From: Rhizobium ruizarguesonis
GTDB taxonomy: Bacteria > Pseudomonadota > Alphaproteobacteria > Rhizobiales > Rhizobiaceae
Length of the DNA stretch: 62,552 nucleotides
Reading direction: 5' to 3'
Assembly: GCF_012349115.1 (NCBI RefSeq)
Contig: NZ_PQIG01000096.1
Location: 1-62,552 of the forward strand
The notes beneath the pieces were generated by a model. That model searched no databases, was not told the origin of the DNA, and saw nothing but the letters and a program-made list of their open reading frames with translations. Positions 56,369 to 62,552 of the stretch are shown here, in pieces. Positions within the stretch are counted from its first letter, which is position 1, and every line of letters begins with the position of its first letter. Position numbers and translations under genes: made by a program.

Positions 56369-58324
56369 TCAATTCGATGCAGCGGATGGCCTGCCGGAAG
56401 GCAGTCCGCGCCGCGCAATCTTCCGAACTACGGTTTTGAGACTCACGGGCGTCGACATGACTAGGCCGGATCGGGCCGCCTGCGCTATCGACGTCTCGAT
56501 GAAATCGGCATCGATCTCGGACGGGTCGATCGGCGCATAGTCCAGACCATTCGCCGTCGGCATGAGAAGGCCTACGCGCAGGTCAGGCTTAAGTCGCTTC
56601 AGTCGTCGAACGATCTGACGGGCGCGAGACTTCGAATTGCCGTTTAGATATATGACGATCGCCGTGTCGACCCCGTCGATGGGAAAAGCGAGAGATCCTC
56701 GCGCGGCATGGTCGGAATATGATGACGTCGTGGACGTTGCTCCCTGGACCTCCAGCACCTGCGAAAGCATCGCGGCGGCCGCATCGTCCAGACCGCCGCG
56801 GCCTCCGATGCACAATAAGGAGCGGCCCTGGCCATCGGGAAGTTCCAGTTCGGAACCCGTTTCGAGACCGGCGTCCGATGCGGTCTCGTCCTCGTTCTCC
56901 TCCTCCTCTGCAATGTCCGACAGGTTCTCCACCAAAGACAGCGAGCTGGACGCCACCAGAATGATCTGGTTTTCCGACAATACGCCGCGCTGACGGTCGG
57001 TCTCGCCAAGCAGGAGCGCAGGAAGGCCCACATTGTCGTAATAGTCGACGAGATATTCCTCTTGCAGGAATTCCTCGGCGTTGTCGGAGGCTTCGTTCGG
57101 ATCGCCCGCGAGCAGACGCTGGTAGAGCTTCTCGTGAGGCTCCAGAACCGGCTCGTTGCCAAGCAGGACATCGAGGACGCCGAACTGGGGGACATGTCTT
57201 CCGAGCACGACCAGACAGACAGTCAAAGGCGTCGAGAGCATCAGTCCCAGTGGCCCCCATAGCCACGACCAGAAAATCGCCGAAATAATGATCGCCAGAG
57301 GCGAAAGACCGGTGTTGGCCCCGTAGAGCCACGGCTCGAGCACGTTGTTGCTGATCAGTTCTGTCGTCAGATAGAGAGCGCCGACCCAGACCACGAGCGA
57401 CCAGCCAGGCGCGATCGCGAGGGCCAGAAACAACGGAAGGATCATGCCGATAATCGCGCCGATATATGGCACGAACCGCAGAACAAGTGTGAGCAGCCCC
57501 CAGAGGATGGCGTTCGGAATGCCGAGCGCCCACAGGCCCATGGAGATCGGCACGGCGTAGAGCGTGTTCACCACCAACTGCATCAGCAGGTATCGCCCGA
57601 CCCGCTTGCCTGCGTCCTGGAGAGCCGCGGTCGTCCGGTGAAGGTCTCCCAAACCAACGAGCCGGATGAAACGGTCGCGCAGGTCTTCTCGCTCGAGGAG
57701 CATGAAGATCACCAGCACGACCACGAGACCAGCGGTCGCGAAGGGGCTGATGAGCGGCAGAAGAAGGTTGCCTAGCGTCTGGATCGGATCGGAACGTGTA
57801 ACGATCTCGACTGGCATCGGTTCGCGAATCGTGGGCGTCTGGGCGGTCGGGCTCTTGCTTTCGATGGCCCGCGTCTGGATCTCGGCGCCGACACGTTCGA
57901 CCGCTCTGCTCAGATGGTCGAGGACACCGTTTCCGGCGCCCGCTTGGGCGAGGGAATGAACCTTGTCGACCAGGTTTCTTTGATAGGTGGGGATGTTCTC
58001 TGCAAGGTTCGTCACCTGCGTCGCCACGACGATGCTGAATACGGCGATCGCGCAAAACGCCGACACGACGGCGAGAAGAACAGCGGCGATTTTTGGAACA
58101 GAGCGCTTGCGAAGGAAAGAGACGATCGGGGCCAGCGTGAACGAAAGGAGAAGCGACAGCGCGAGGGGAACGAAGATCTCCTGGCCCAGCCGGAGGATGA
58201 CGGCCACTCCAATGAGGATCAATATTGTGCTGCCCGACAGCTTGCTGCGAAGCTCCCCCTCTGCAAGTCGATAGGGTTCGCCGGTCGGCGCCTTGGTGGT
58301 CTTCGAAAGTTCCGCGCTGCTCAC
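56369..58324 (-). CDS. AI-2E family transporter with an extra C-terminal domain
   Basis: A 651-aa protein. The first 360 residues are the polytopic AI-2E/PerM domain: LILIGVAVILRLGQEIFVPL, LTLVLRFVPYIGAIIGMILP, GANTGLSPLAIIISAIFWSW and LWGPLGLMLSTPLTVCLVVL, with about eight helices. The remaining 290 residues are soluble: LLAGDPNEASDNAEEFLQEE, an acidic stretch and QGRSLLCIGGRGGLDDAAAA. This longer form occurs in rhizobia and may be regulatory. Transport of a small molecule or ions is inferred. Stand-alone gene. Confidence 0.85.
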   Translation of the reverse strand: MSSAELSKTTKAPTGEPYRLAEGELRSKLSGSTILILIGVAVILRLGQEIFVPLALSLLLSFTLAPIVSFLRKRSVPKIAAVLLAVVSAFCAIAVFSIVVATQVTNLAENIPTYQRNLVDKVHSLAQAGAGNGVLDHLSRAVERVGAEIQTRAIESKSPTAQTPTIREPMPVEIVTRSDPIQTLGNLLLPLISPFATAGLVVVLVIFMLLEREDLRDRFIRLVGLGDLHRTTAALQDAGKRVGRYLLMQLVVNTLYAVPISMGLWALGIPNAILWGLLTLVLRFVPYIGAIIGMILPLFLALAIAPGWSLVVWVGALYLTTELISNNVLEPWLYGANTGLSPLAIIISAIFWSWLWGPLGLMLSTPLTVCLVVLGRHVPQFGVLDVLLGNEPVLEPHEKLYQRLLAGDPNEASDNAEEFLQEEYLVDYYDNVGLPALLLGETDRQRGVLSENQIILVASSSLSLVENLSDIAEEEENEDETASDAGLETGSELELPDGQGRSLLCIGGRGGLDDAAAAMLSQVLEVQGATSTTSSYSDHAARGSLAFPIDGVDTAIVIYLNGNSKSRARQIVRRLKRLKPDLRVGLLMPTANGLDYAPIDPSEIDADFIETSIAQAARSGLVMSTPVSLKTVVRKIARRGLPSGRPSAASN

Positions 58325-58397
58325 CGCCCACCCCTATCTTCAAAGGAAAACCTATGCGCTCGACATGGATGGAGGCGCACATCGTATGCGTAAGTGC

Positions 58398-58745
58398 TCA
58401 GTCATATCGCAGGCTGGCCTTCAAGTCTCTGAGTTCGCCGTCCTGTCTAAGCTCGGCTTGCTCGGAGCCGAGGCGACAGGCGTCGTTGGTCGCCGATATC
58501 ACCTCGTTCAATTGGTCGATCTGCCCCTGAAGTTCGTATGCCATGCAAGTCGAGGTGAGCCTACTGCCTTCGACGACAGCCTGCCGCCTCATCGCGGGTG
58601 CGGGTTGATTCCACGCTTCCCTGAACGCGTCGGGGCAGTTGACTGGCGCGTCGGCAGACAAGTTGAGAACCATGTTCATCAGCGGCCCGCTTTCAGCCTG
58701 GCCGGACGCCAGTTCGGTTATTCTGATGTCCTGGAACTCGGTCAC
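58398..58745 (-). CDS. small hypothetical protein
   Basis: A 115-aa soluble protein: FQDIRITELASGQAESGPLM, NMVLNLSADAPVNCPDAFRE, SRLTSTCMAYELQGQIDQLN and EVISATNDACRLGSEQAELR. Probably helical. I recognise no family. A ribosome site AGGAGAA precedes the start. Downstream of it lies the AI-2E transporter on the same strand, 73 bases away. Confidence 0.6.
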   Translation of the reverse strand: MTEFQDIRITELASGQAESGPLMNMVLNLSADAPVNCPDAFREAWNQPAPAMRRQAVVEGSRLTSTCMAYELQGQIDQLNEVISATNDACRLGSEQAELRQDGELRDLKASLRYD

Positions 58746-58892
58746 GTTCTTCTCCTTAAGGACATAACCCGGCGCAGACCGTGGCGACCCTCATCGCAGA
58801 TTCCTGAAATACCGGCACGCCCAGCGTCTTGCCGAGGACGGCCTCGAGTTCCGGCGTCGGATAATTCGACCTTCTCCTTCCCTTCCCGGCGT

Positions 58893-59122
58893 CGGCCACG
58901 GCCGGCGAAGCATTGTCCATTGCAGCCTCAGGCCGACCCGCTCTAGCGATCATGGACATTCGACTGGCCGGCCACACGGATGGTATCCAAGCGGCGATAG
59001 AGTTAAACGCCACCCTCGGCGTCCGCTCGATCTTCGCCTCCGCCCACGCCGATCCCGAAACGCGCAAAAGAGCTGCGGCAGCCTCACCGATCGGTTGGTT
59101 GCAAAAGCCCTATCCGGCTTGA
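58893..59122 (+). pseudogene. response-regulator receiver domain, C-terminal half
   Basis: GRPALAIMDIRLAGHTDGIQ then AAIELNATLGVRSIFASAHA and SPIGWLQKPYPA are the phosphoacceptor strand (MD), the Thr/Ser strand and the Lys loop (KPY) of a receiver domain. The first strand and the acidic pair are missing, with no start codon. A single-domain receiver relic. Confidence 0.6.
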
Positions 59123-59611
59123 TCAGGCAGCATCTGAGTTGATGTCGTCCAGTCGTTCGATGTTCGACGTTCGACGATGGCGGCGCTCAGACGCTTTGCG
59201 GCACCATCTCTCCGAGAAATTAAATGAACAATAATTGAGCGATTGGACCGCCGCTCAGCGCACAGGAGATTGAATTGCATGGGGTTGGCAACATCGCCGA
59301 GCGGCCAACCGCACCATAACAAAGACAATCCCAGTGTGTAGTCACAAATACTGCCGGAAACATACATTTAGTGAGTGCCTATTCTACAGCACGTACGTCG
59401 GAGACGTTGCTCCTCAATATATTCGTTGCAAATCAAAGATAAGCTGCTCAAAGAACAACTTCGCAGCGCCTTGAGAATTGCTAACAATCATCCCCCGTCA
59501 CTGCTGGCATGAACCGACCGGTAACCAAATTTGGCTTTCCAACATCGCACAACAGGTTGCGTCATGATATGCATTACTCTCGCTAAACTGGTGGAGACGA
59601 AGTTGCCTGAA
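59123..59611. other. no recognisable gene
   Basis: About 490 bases of lower GC than the surroundings. No supportable frame on either strand. It probably holds the promoter of the 59612 gene. Confidence 0.35.
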
Positions 59612-59860
59612 ATGATGTTGATGTCTTCCACCAATCCGATCACGGTCCACAGCTGGTTCCCCGACACTGCGAACAAAGAGTTCATCTCCTTGCAGGCAGC
59701 CATCGAATACGCGGCGGAGCACGTCGACGAGCTTCCAGCGATCGAGATCCTCATCCGCACAGGCGCCCGTCGTTATGTCATCATTTGGGGCGATCAACTT
59801 GCCGCCTTGATCACGCGGGTTTGCGTTCTTCATCGAGGCAAGGCATCCCAAGGACATTGA
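59612..59860 (+). CDS. small hypothetical protein (82 aa)
   Basis: MMLMSSTNPITVHSWFPDTA, NKEFISLQAAIEYAAEHVDE, LPAIEILIRTGARRYVIIWG, DQLAALI. The order beta-helix-beta with AIEILIRTG.R.YVI.WGD.L resembles the degraded frame at 1.1 kb, so it is a dispersed small family. A start further upstream (59564, MICITLAKL) is possible. Function unknown. Confidence 0.55.
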   Translation: MMLMSSTNPITVHSWFPDTANKEFISLQAAIEYAAEHVDELPAIEILIRTGARRYVIIWGDQLAALITRVCVLHRGKASQGH

Positions 59861-60087
59861 GCCTGAAAATCGCCAACCGGCTCGGGCTCCTGCGTCGACG
59901 CGAAGGCGCTGGGTACCGGCCTTGCGATCCTCGCGATCCGCCCTCTCCTGCCGGTTGGACCCTCAGGCGTCCGGAACCGCACAGGAACTTTTCCGGCTAT
60001 CTACAGTTAGGCCGCAAGGATCGCACAGGCGCCCCATACTGGGGTTGTCCGCTTCCCTCTTCCTGTGCGATCCGTCCTTCCCCAGTT

Positions 60088-60113
60088 GCCCCGTTTCGGC
60101 GGGGCTAATTTTT
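60088..60113 (+). terminator. rho-independent terminator
   Basis: GCCCCG and CGGGGC pair around TTTCGG, then AATTTTT. It follows about 230 bases of unrecognised plus-strand sequence (59861-60087), which presumably held a gene. The opposite side carries the holin-like fragment. Confidence 0.5.
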
Positions 60114-60200
60114 GATACAGCAAAGCGCGAGCATCAGGTTGATCTTAAGCCAATGCCCCAAGGCGGCAACGGCCCCATCGCTCGCATAGGCAATGATGCT
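60105..60200 (-). pseudogene. C-terminal fragment of the holin-like family
   Basis: YASDGAVAALGHWLKIN matches YMSDGAVAALRHWLKIN of the 30956-31282 protein. The normal stop is lost and the frame reads on as LMLALCCIKN. The upstream part is missing. Confidence 0.65.
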
Positions 60201-60205
60201 CGCGT

Positions 60206-60289
60206 ATGAAAGATCAAAAAAATCCGTCGGCGCGGGAACAAAAGGGTCCGTTGATAGTAAAACATTCGGGCCGTGCGGAGATTTGTTAA
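60206..60289 (+). CDS. second copy of the 39-aa small protein (27 aa)
   Basis: ATG frame MKDQKNPSAREQKGPLIVKH, SGRAEIC. It matches the 30.8 kb copy (NLSAREQYAPLIVKPSGRAE). It is shorter at both ends, so it may be a fragment. It precedes a terminator with the same stem as that at 30914. Confidence 0.4.
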   Translation: MKDQKNPSAREQKGPLIVKHSGRAEIC

Positions 60290-60334
60290 ACGCAGCCAAC
60301 ACTTCGATGTGCGGCCCACTCAACCCGGAACTAA

Positions 60335-60363
60335 GCCCCGCTTCAAAACGCGGGGCCTTTTTT
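60335..60363 (+). terminator. rho-independent terminator
   Basis: GCCCCGC and GCGGGGC form a seven-pair stem around an eight-base loop, then CTTTTTT. It separates the plus-strand small gene from the convergent 60378-60521 frame, as at 30914. Confidence 0.65.
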
Positions 60364-60377
60364 GGCCCAGGAATACT

Positions 60378-60521
60378 TCAAATGATCTTCAACCAATGCC
60401 GAAGCGCCGCCACCGCGCCATCGCTGGCATCGGCAATCATCCCGCCGATCACGAGGCCGGCTAAGCGATAGGACCTGATGCTATAGCCGACGGTCTTCTT
60501 TGAGCGTGGCGGCTTTGTCAT
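60378..60521 (-). CDS. 47-aa holin-like C-terminus with a foreign N-terminus
   Basis: Reads MTKPPRSKKTVGYSIRSYRL, AGLVIGGMIADASDGAVAAL, RHWLKII. From KTVGY onward it matches KTLGYGISGLIAFAGLTIGG and SDGAVAALRHWLKI of the 31 kb protein. The first residues MTKPPR are those of the LigD-like ligase at 20336. Either a short functional variant or a deletion product that acquired a start by chance. Convergent with the 60206 copy, the same arrangement as at 31 kb. Confidence 0.4.
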   Translation of the reverse strand: MTKPPRSKKTVGYSIRSYRLAGLVIGGMIADASDGAVAALRHWLKII

Positions 60522-60763
60522 GTCACGATCACGTCAGTGACCGCTTAAAGGCGAGGAGGGCGAAAGCATCTCGCAAATCAAATAGCTTTGATTGAGCGGT
60601 TGCGCCGTTCAGCCGACCTTCGTCGATGGATTGACCCGCTCGTGGCGCGGCATTTCCGGCCGCTGCGGTTTCGGGCGAAACTTCACCAGCACCTCGTGGC
60701 CATCGCACGCAGTCACTCCTGGCTATATAGCCGTCCCTGTTGGCATGGCTTTTGCTGCCCGCA
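60522..60763. other. no recognisable gene
   Basis: About 240 bases; nothing recognisable. The plus strand contains IERLRRSADLRRWIDPL-like sequence without a family match. Confidence 0.3.
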
Positions 60764-61912
60764 CTATTGCAGTGCAAGCCCCCAAGCTGAGGGATCGAGG
60801 TATTCGCGAGGCGGCTGCATTTCGCCAATGTCGACGGATCGACGTGTAAACGACACCGTGTCGAAGCTCTCCACTGCGCTCCTGCCGTACCACTGCTCGT
60901 CCTTCAACGGAATACCGTCGGACGTGATGCACTGCTTGTGACTTGAACCGGCCATATTCGGCGTTAGGTTATACCATGTGCAATTTTCGCCAAGAAACTG
61001 GCCCTGCTCACCCAGATTTTCCATTCCTGTTTGGCTGCTGAATCGAGAGAAGGGACGCTTCGCATCCAGCGAAGAGCGACCACCGACAATTCTGCGTTCC
61101 CTCTTCGATGACGAATAGACAATACCCTGGTTCTCAAGCTCGTTCCAAACCTCGATCCGGATTGACCCGTCCTTGCCCTCACTCCGACGAAACCACCATG
61201 GATAATGTCGCAACAACCTCACCTCAGAAGACTTGTCTATCGACGAATTGTCAGACGCCCCCGTAACCAGCTTCGCCTCGAAGTCGACAGCACTTGGAGG
61301 GTGATCCGGGTAGGTACGCAGCGGCTTGAGCCACGTGCTTGCGTCAAAAAGCTGTCTTGGCGGCAACACTTCGGCCTCCGGGACCGGACCTCGCTTGATC
61401 TCGGTCAGACGCGCCTCGGACATCAATTTACCCTTGGAAAAGAGAACCTTGGTTGCGACCTCTATTCCGTCGCTGGTCAAGCAGGTCATCCAAATAGGGC
61501 TTGGCGGATCGTGTCGAACTATTTGAAGCCAGCGACACTCCTCGCCGCCCACTGTCTCCACATCGTTCGTTTCCTTGACCTGCTTGATGCCGAGGTAGTC
61601 ATACGATGGCTCGACTTGCCTGATACTGAAGCGCTTGATCTCCTCTCCATCTTTCTTGACTGTTGACAAAAGAATGTTCTGAAAGAAGTGCCCATACCAG
61701 ATATATGTCTCGTCACCTTGTGTCTCCTCAACGTGCGTCCAGCCGTTGTGATGCTGCACGACCCGCCAGTTGTCCTTCCCATCTAATGTGTCGTGCACAA
61801 CCAGCTTCGCGGTGTAGTCGGGGACGTTCGTGTTGGGGAAAAACGGAAGCCCGTTTGCATGCGCGGTGCCGGTCGCAAGGGCAATAACCAAGAAAATGAT
61901 CATTCGGTTCAT
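60764..61912 (-). CDS. secreted protein with two related halves
   Basis: A 382-aa protein with signal peptide MNRMIIFLVIALATGTAHAN. The mature protein contains two similar halves: the first has WRVVQHHNGWTHVEETQGDE, GEECRWLQIVRHDPPSPIWM, CLTSDGIEVATKV and PPRQLFDASTWLKPL; the second has IRIEVWNELENQGIVYSS, GENCTWYNLTPNMAGSSHKQ, CITSDGIPLKDEQ and PPREYLDPSAWGLAL. Shared C-x-W, C-(L/I)-TSDGI and PPR...D.S.W indicate an internal duplication, each half probably with a disulfide. Periplasmic; function unknown. Confidence 0.75.
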   Translation of the reverse strand: MNRMIIFLVIALATGTAHANGLPFFPNTNVPDYTAKLVVHDTLDGKDNWRVVQHHNGWTHVEETQGDETYIWYGHFFQNILLSTVKKDGEEIKRFSIRQVEPSYDYLGIKQVKETNDVETVGGEECRWLQIVRHDPPSPIWMTCLTSDGIEVATKVLFSKGKLMSEARLTEIKRGPVPEAEVLPPRQLFDASTWLKPLRTYPDHPPSAVDFEAKLVTGASDNSSIDKSSEVRLLRHYPWWFRRSEGKDGSIRIEVWNELENQGIVYSSSKRERRIVGGRSSLDAKRPFSRFSSQTGMENLGEQGQFLGENCTWYNLTPNMAGSSHKQCITSDGIPLKDEQWYGRSAVESFDTVSFTRRSVDIGEMQPPREYLDPSAWGLALQ

Positions 61913-62002
61913 GAATACACCCCGTCACAAACGCTTGCACACTTGCGGTAGCATTCAGCGCAGCCCCTGACAACCGGGGTGCCCTGCAATCCGGGTATCG
62001 GA
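61913..62002. promoter_or_regulatory. short gap upstream of the secreted two-repeat gene
   Basis: About 90 bases. No clear site. It separates the secreted protein from the LuxR-type HTH gene on the same strand. Confidence 0.25.
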
Positions 62003-62314
62003 TCAATCCGCACTCTCCAATCCGTCTGCAATCGCCAAGGCCACGAGCTGCGACGGCGAGCGTGCGCCAAACCCTTGCGTCAGCCGCTCCACACGGTGCT
62101 CGATAGTTCGATGAGATAGTCCAAGCTGCTGACCAATCTCCTTTCCGCGAGCGGCCTTGAGGTGCGCTCGTCCAATTAATCGCGCTACAGCGGCATACCC
62201 GGAAAGGGACTTCCCGAATTTTTCGCTTTTCTTCTTTTCTCGGCTACTGATACGTTGGCCGACGATGTACTGGGTGGTCCTCCCGTTGGCTTCTGCGACC
62301 ATTCTCAACCCCAC
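62003..62314 (-). CDS. LuxR-type helix-turn-helix protein (short)
   Basis: 103 aa. The C-terminal half, KAARGKEIGQQLGLSHRTIE and HRVERLTQGFGARSPSQLVA, is a LuxR-type HTH with the recognition helix SHRTIEHRVERL. The first half is not a known sensor domain, and the start overlaps the ATPase fragment. Likely a truncated regulator, since LuxR proteins are usually more than 200 aa, or a small stand-alone DNA-binding protein. Confidence 0.5.
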   Translation of the reverse strand: MGLRMVAEANGRTTQYIVGQRISSREKKKSEKFGKSLSGYAAVARLIGRAHLKAARGKEIGQQLGLSHRTIEHRVERLTQGFGARSPSQLVALAIADGLESAD

Positions 62315-62490
62315 ATGCTGGACAGCGGCACCGCGGCGAGCTTGTCGCCGAACGGCACAACATCTGTATTGTCGTAGAGGACGACGCCGAAGGCGAAACG
62401 ATCTCCGCAGGCCTCTGCAAGTGCGCGGAGCCCTCCGAAATCGCCGGCTTTGACCGTGGCGCTGGCCTTAACCTCGATGCCAGCGATCAT
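62305..62490 (-). pseudogene. C-terminal fragment of an AAA ATPase (DUF4143 type)
   Basis: RDDGMIAGIEVKASATVKAG, DFGGLRALAEACGDRFAFGV, VLYDNTDVVPFGDKLAAVPL, SSMWG is the end of a DUF4143-bearing AAA ATPase (D-x-G...GIEVKAS.TV...DF.GL......G..F..GVVLYDG...PFGD.L.A.P...LW). The ATPase domain is absent in this window and the upstream frame is broken before the window ends, so it looks truncated; the rest may lie outside. Confidence 0.65.
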
Positions 62491-62552
62491 CCCGTCGTCG
62501 CGTCGCACGGGAGCTTGACCGGATTATCGAGGAGCGCGGCAAGCCGAGGATG

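Noticed and set aside
56589..58382. Long second minus frame within the AI-2E gene
   Set aside because: Same-strand alternative frame of the transporter gene with Arg/Pro/Ser-rich shadow composition.
30914..60363. GC-stem repeats considered as REP-like or CRISPR-like elements
   Set aside because: They are few, not regularly spaced, followed by T-runs and placed at gene ends; terminators explain them.
1..62552. Search for rRNA, tRNA, CRISPR arrays and repABC-type replication genes
   Set aside because: No sequence resembling these was noticed on either strand by eye; a covariance-model search would be needed to exclude tRNAs fully.

Overview
The window looks like an accessory replicon or genomic island of a fast-growing alphaproteobacterium of the Rhizobium leguminosarum/etli type. 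Support: GC-rich coding sequence, a complete rhizobial-style histidine utilisation (hut) locus, a close homologue of the Mesorhizobium cyclic-nucleotide-gated channel MlotiK1, and many short proteins of families I associate with Rhizobiales (DUF6894, DUF982, DUF3606, sunset/SNase-like, DUF7338-like). Species assignment is inference. No rRNA, tRNA or CRISPR array was seen. Gene density is low outside the hut region, and at least fifteen reading frames are visibly broken or truncated, alongside relics of IS5-, IS110- and IS21-type elements.

Layout. 1-7.5 kb: decayed and small genes (sunset-domain remnant, DUF6894 pair, NmrA-like oxidoreductase, epoxide hydrolase relic, an overlapping three-gene minus-strand operon, a secreted small protein, a Crp/Fnr regulator). 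7.6-15.8 kb: intact hut locus, hutF-hutC on the minus strand and hutI-hutH-hutG-hutU-hutD on the plus strand, diverging around an ATGTATATACAT palindrome that is the probable HutC operator. 15.9-25.1 kb: J-domain protein, DUF899, a run of small lipoprotein/membrane genes, a LigD-type ATP-dependent DNA ligase, a frameshifted nuclease, a TauE/SafE permease, and an overlapping arsR-SRPBCC-GST operon. 25.3-36.5 kb: orphan AbiEi antitoxin, DUF1684, a second archaeal/eukaryotic-type ProRS, GNAT acetyltransferase, a decayed small-gene module with a holin-like protein, arylsulfatase, LssY-domain protein, IS relics.

37-47.7 kb: a polyphosphate/nucleotide-type group (two NUDIX hydrolases around a CYTH-CHAD triphosphatase, next to a GH15 glucoamylase/trehalase), a glyoxalase-like protein, and a sensor adenylate cyclase paired with an ABC-type substrate-binding protein. 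48-58.7 kb: S1/P1 nuclease relic, a hipBA toxin-antitoxin operon with four matching operator-like palindromes shared with a divergent 62-codon gene, a cAMP-gated K+ channel homologue, an AraC regulator divergent from an SDR and an alpha/beta hydrolase, and an AI-2E-type transporter. 59-62.5 kb: decayed small genes repeating those at 30-31 kb, a secreted two-repeat protein, a LuxR-type HTH protein and an ATPase fragment.

The most interesting non-routine signals are the hipBA operator array with its divergent small gene, the accessory ProRS, the recurring small-gene module with shared terminators, two SNase-like copies that share an indel position, and five in-frame TAG codons interrupting otherwise conserved frames. 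All family assignments come from reading translations; no database search was run.
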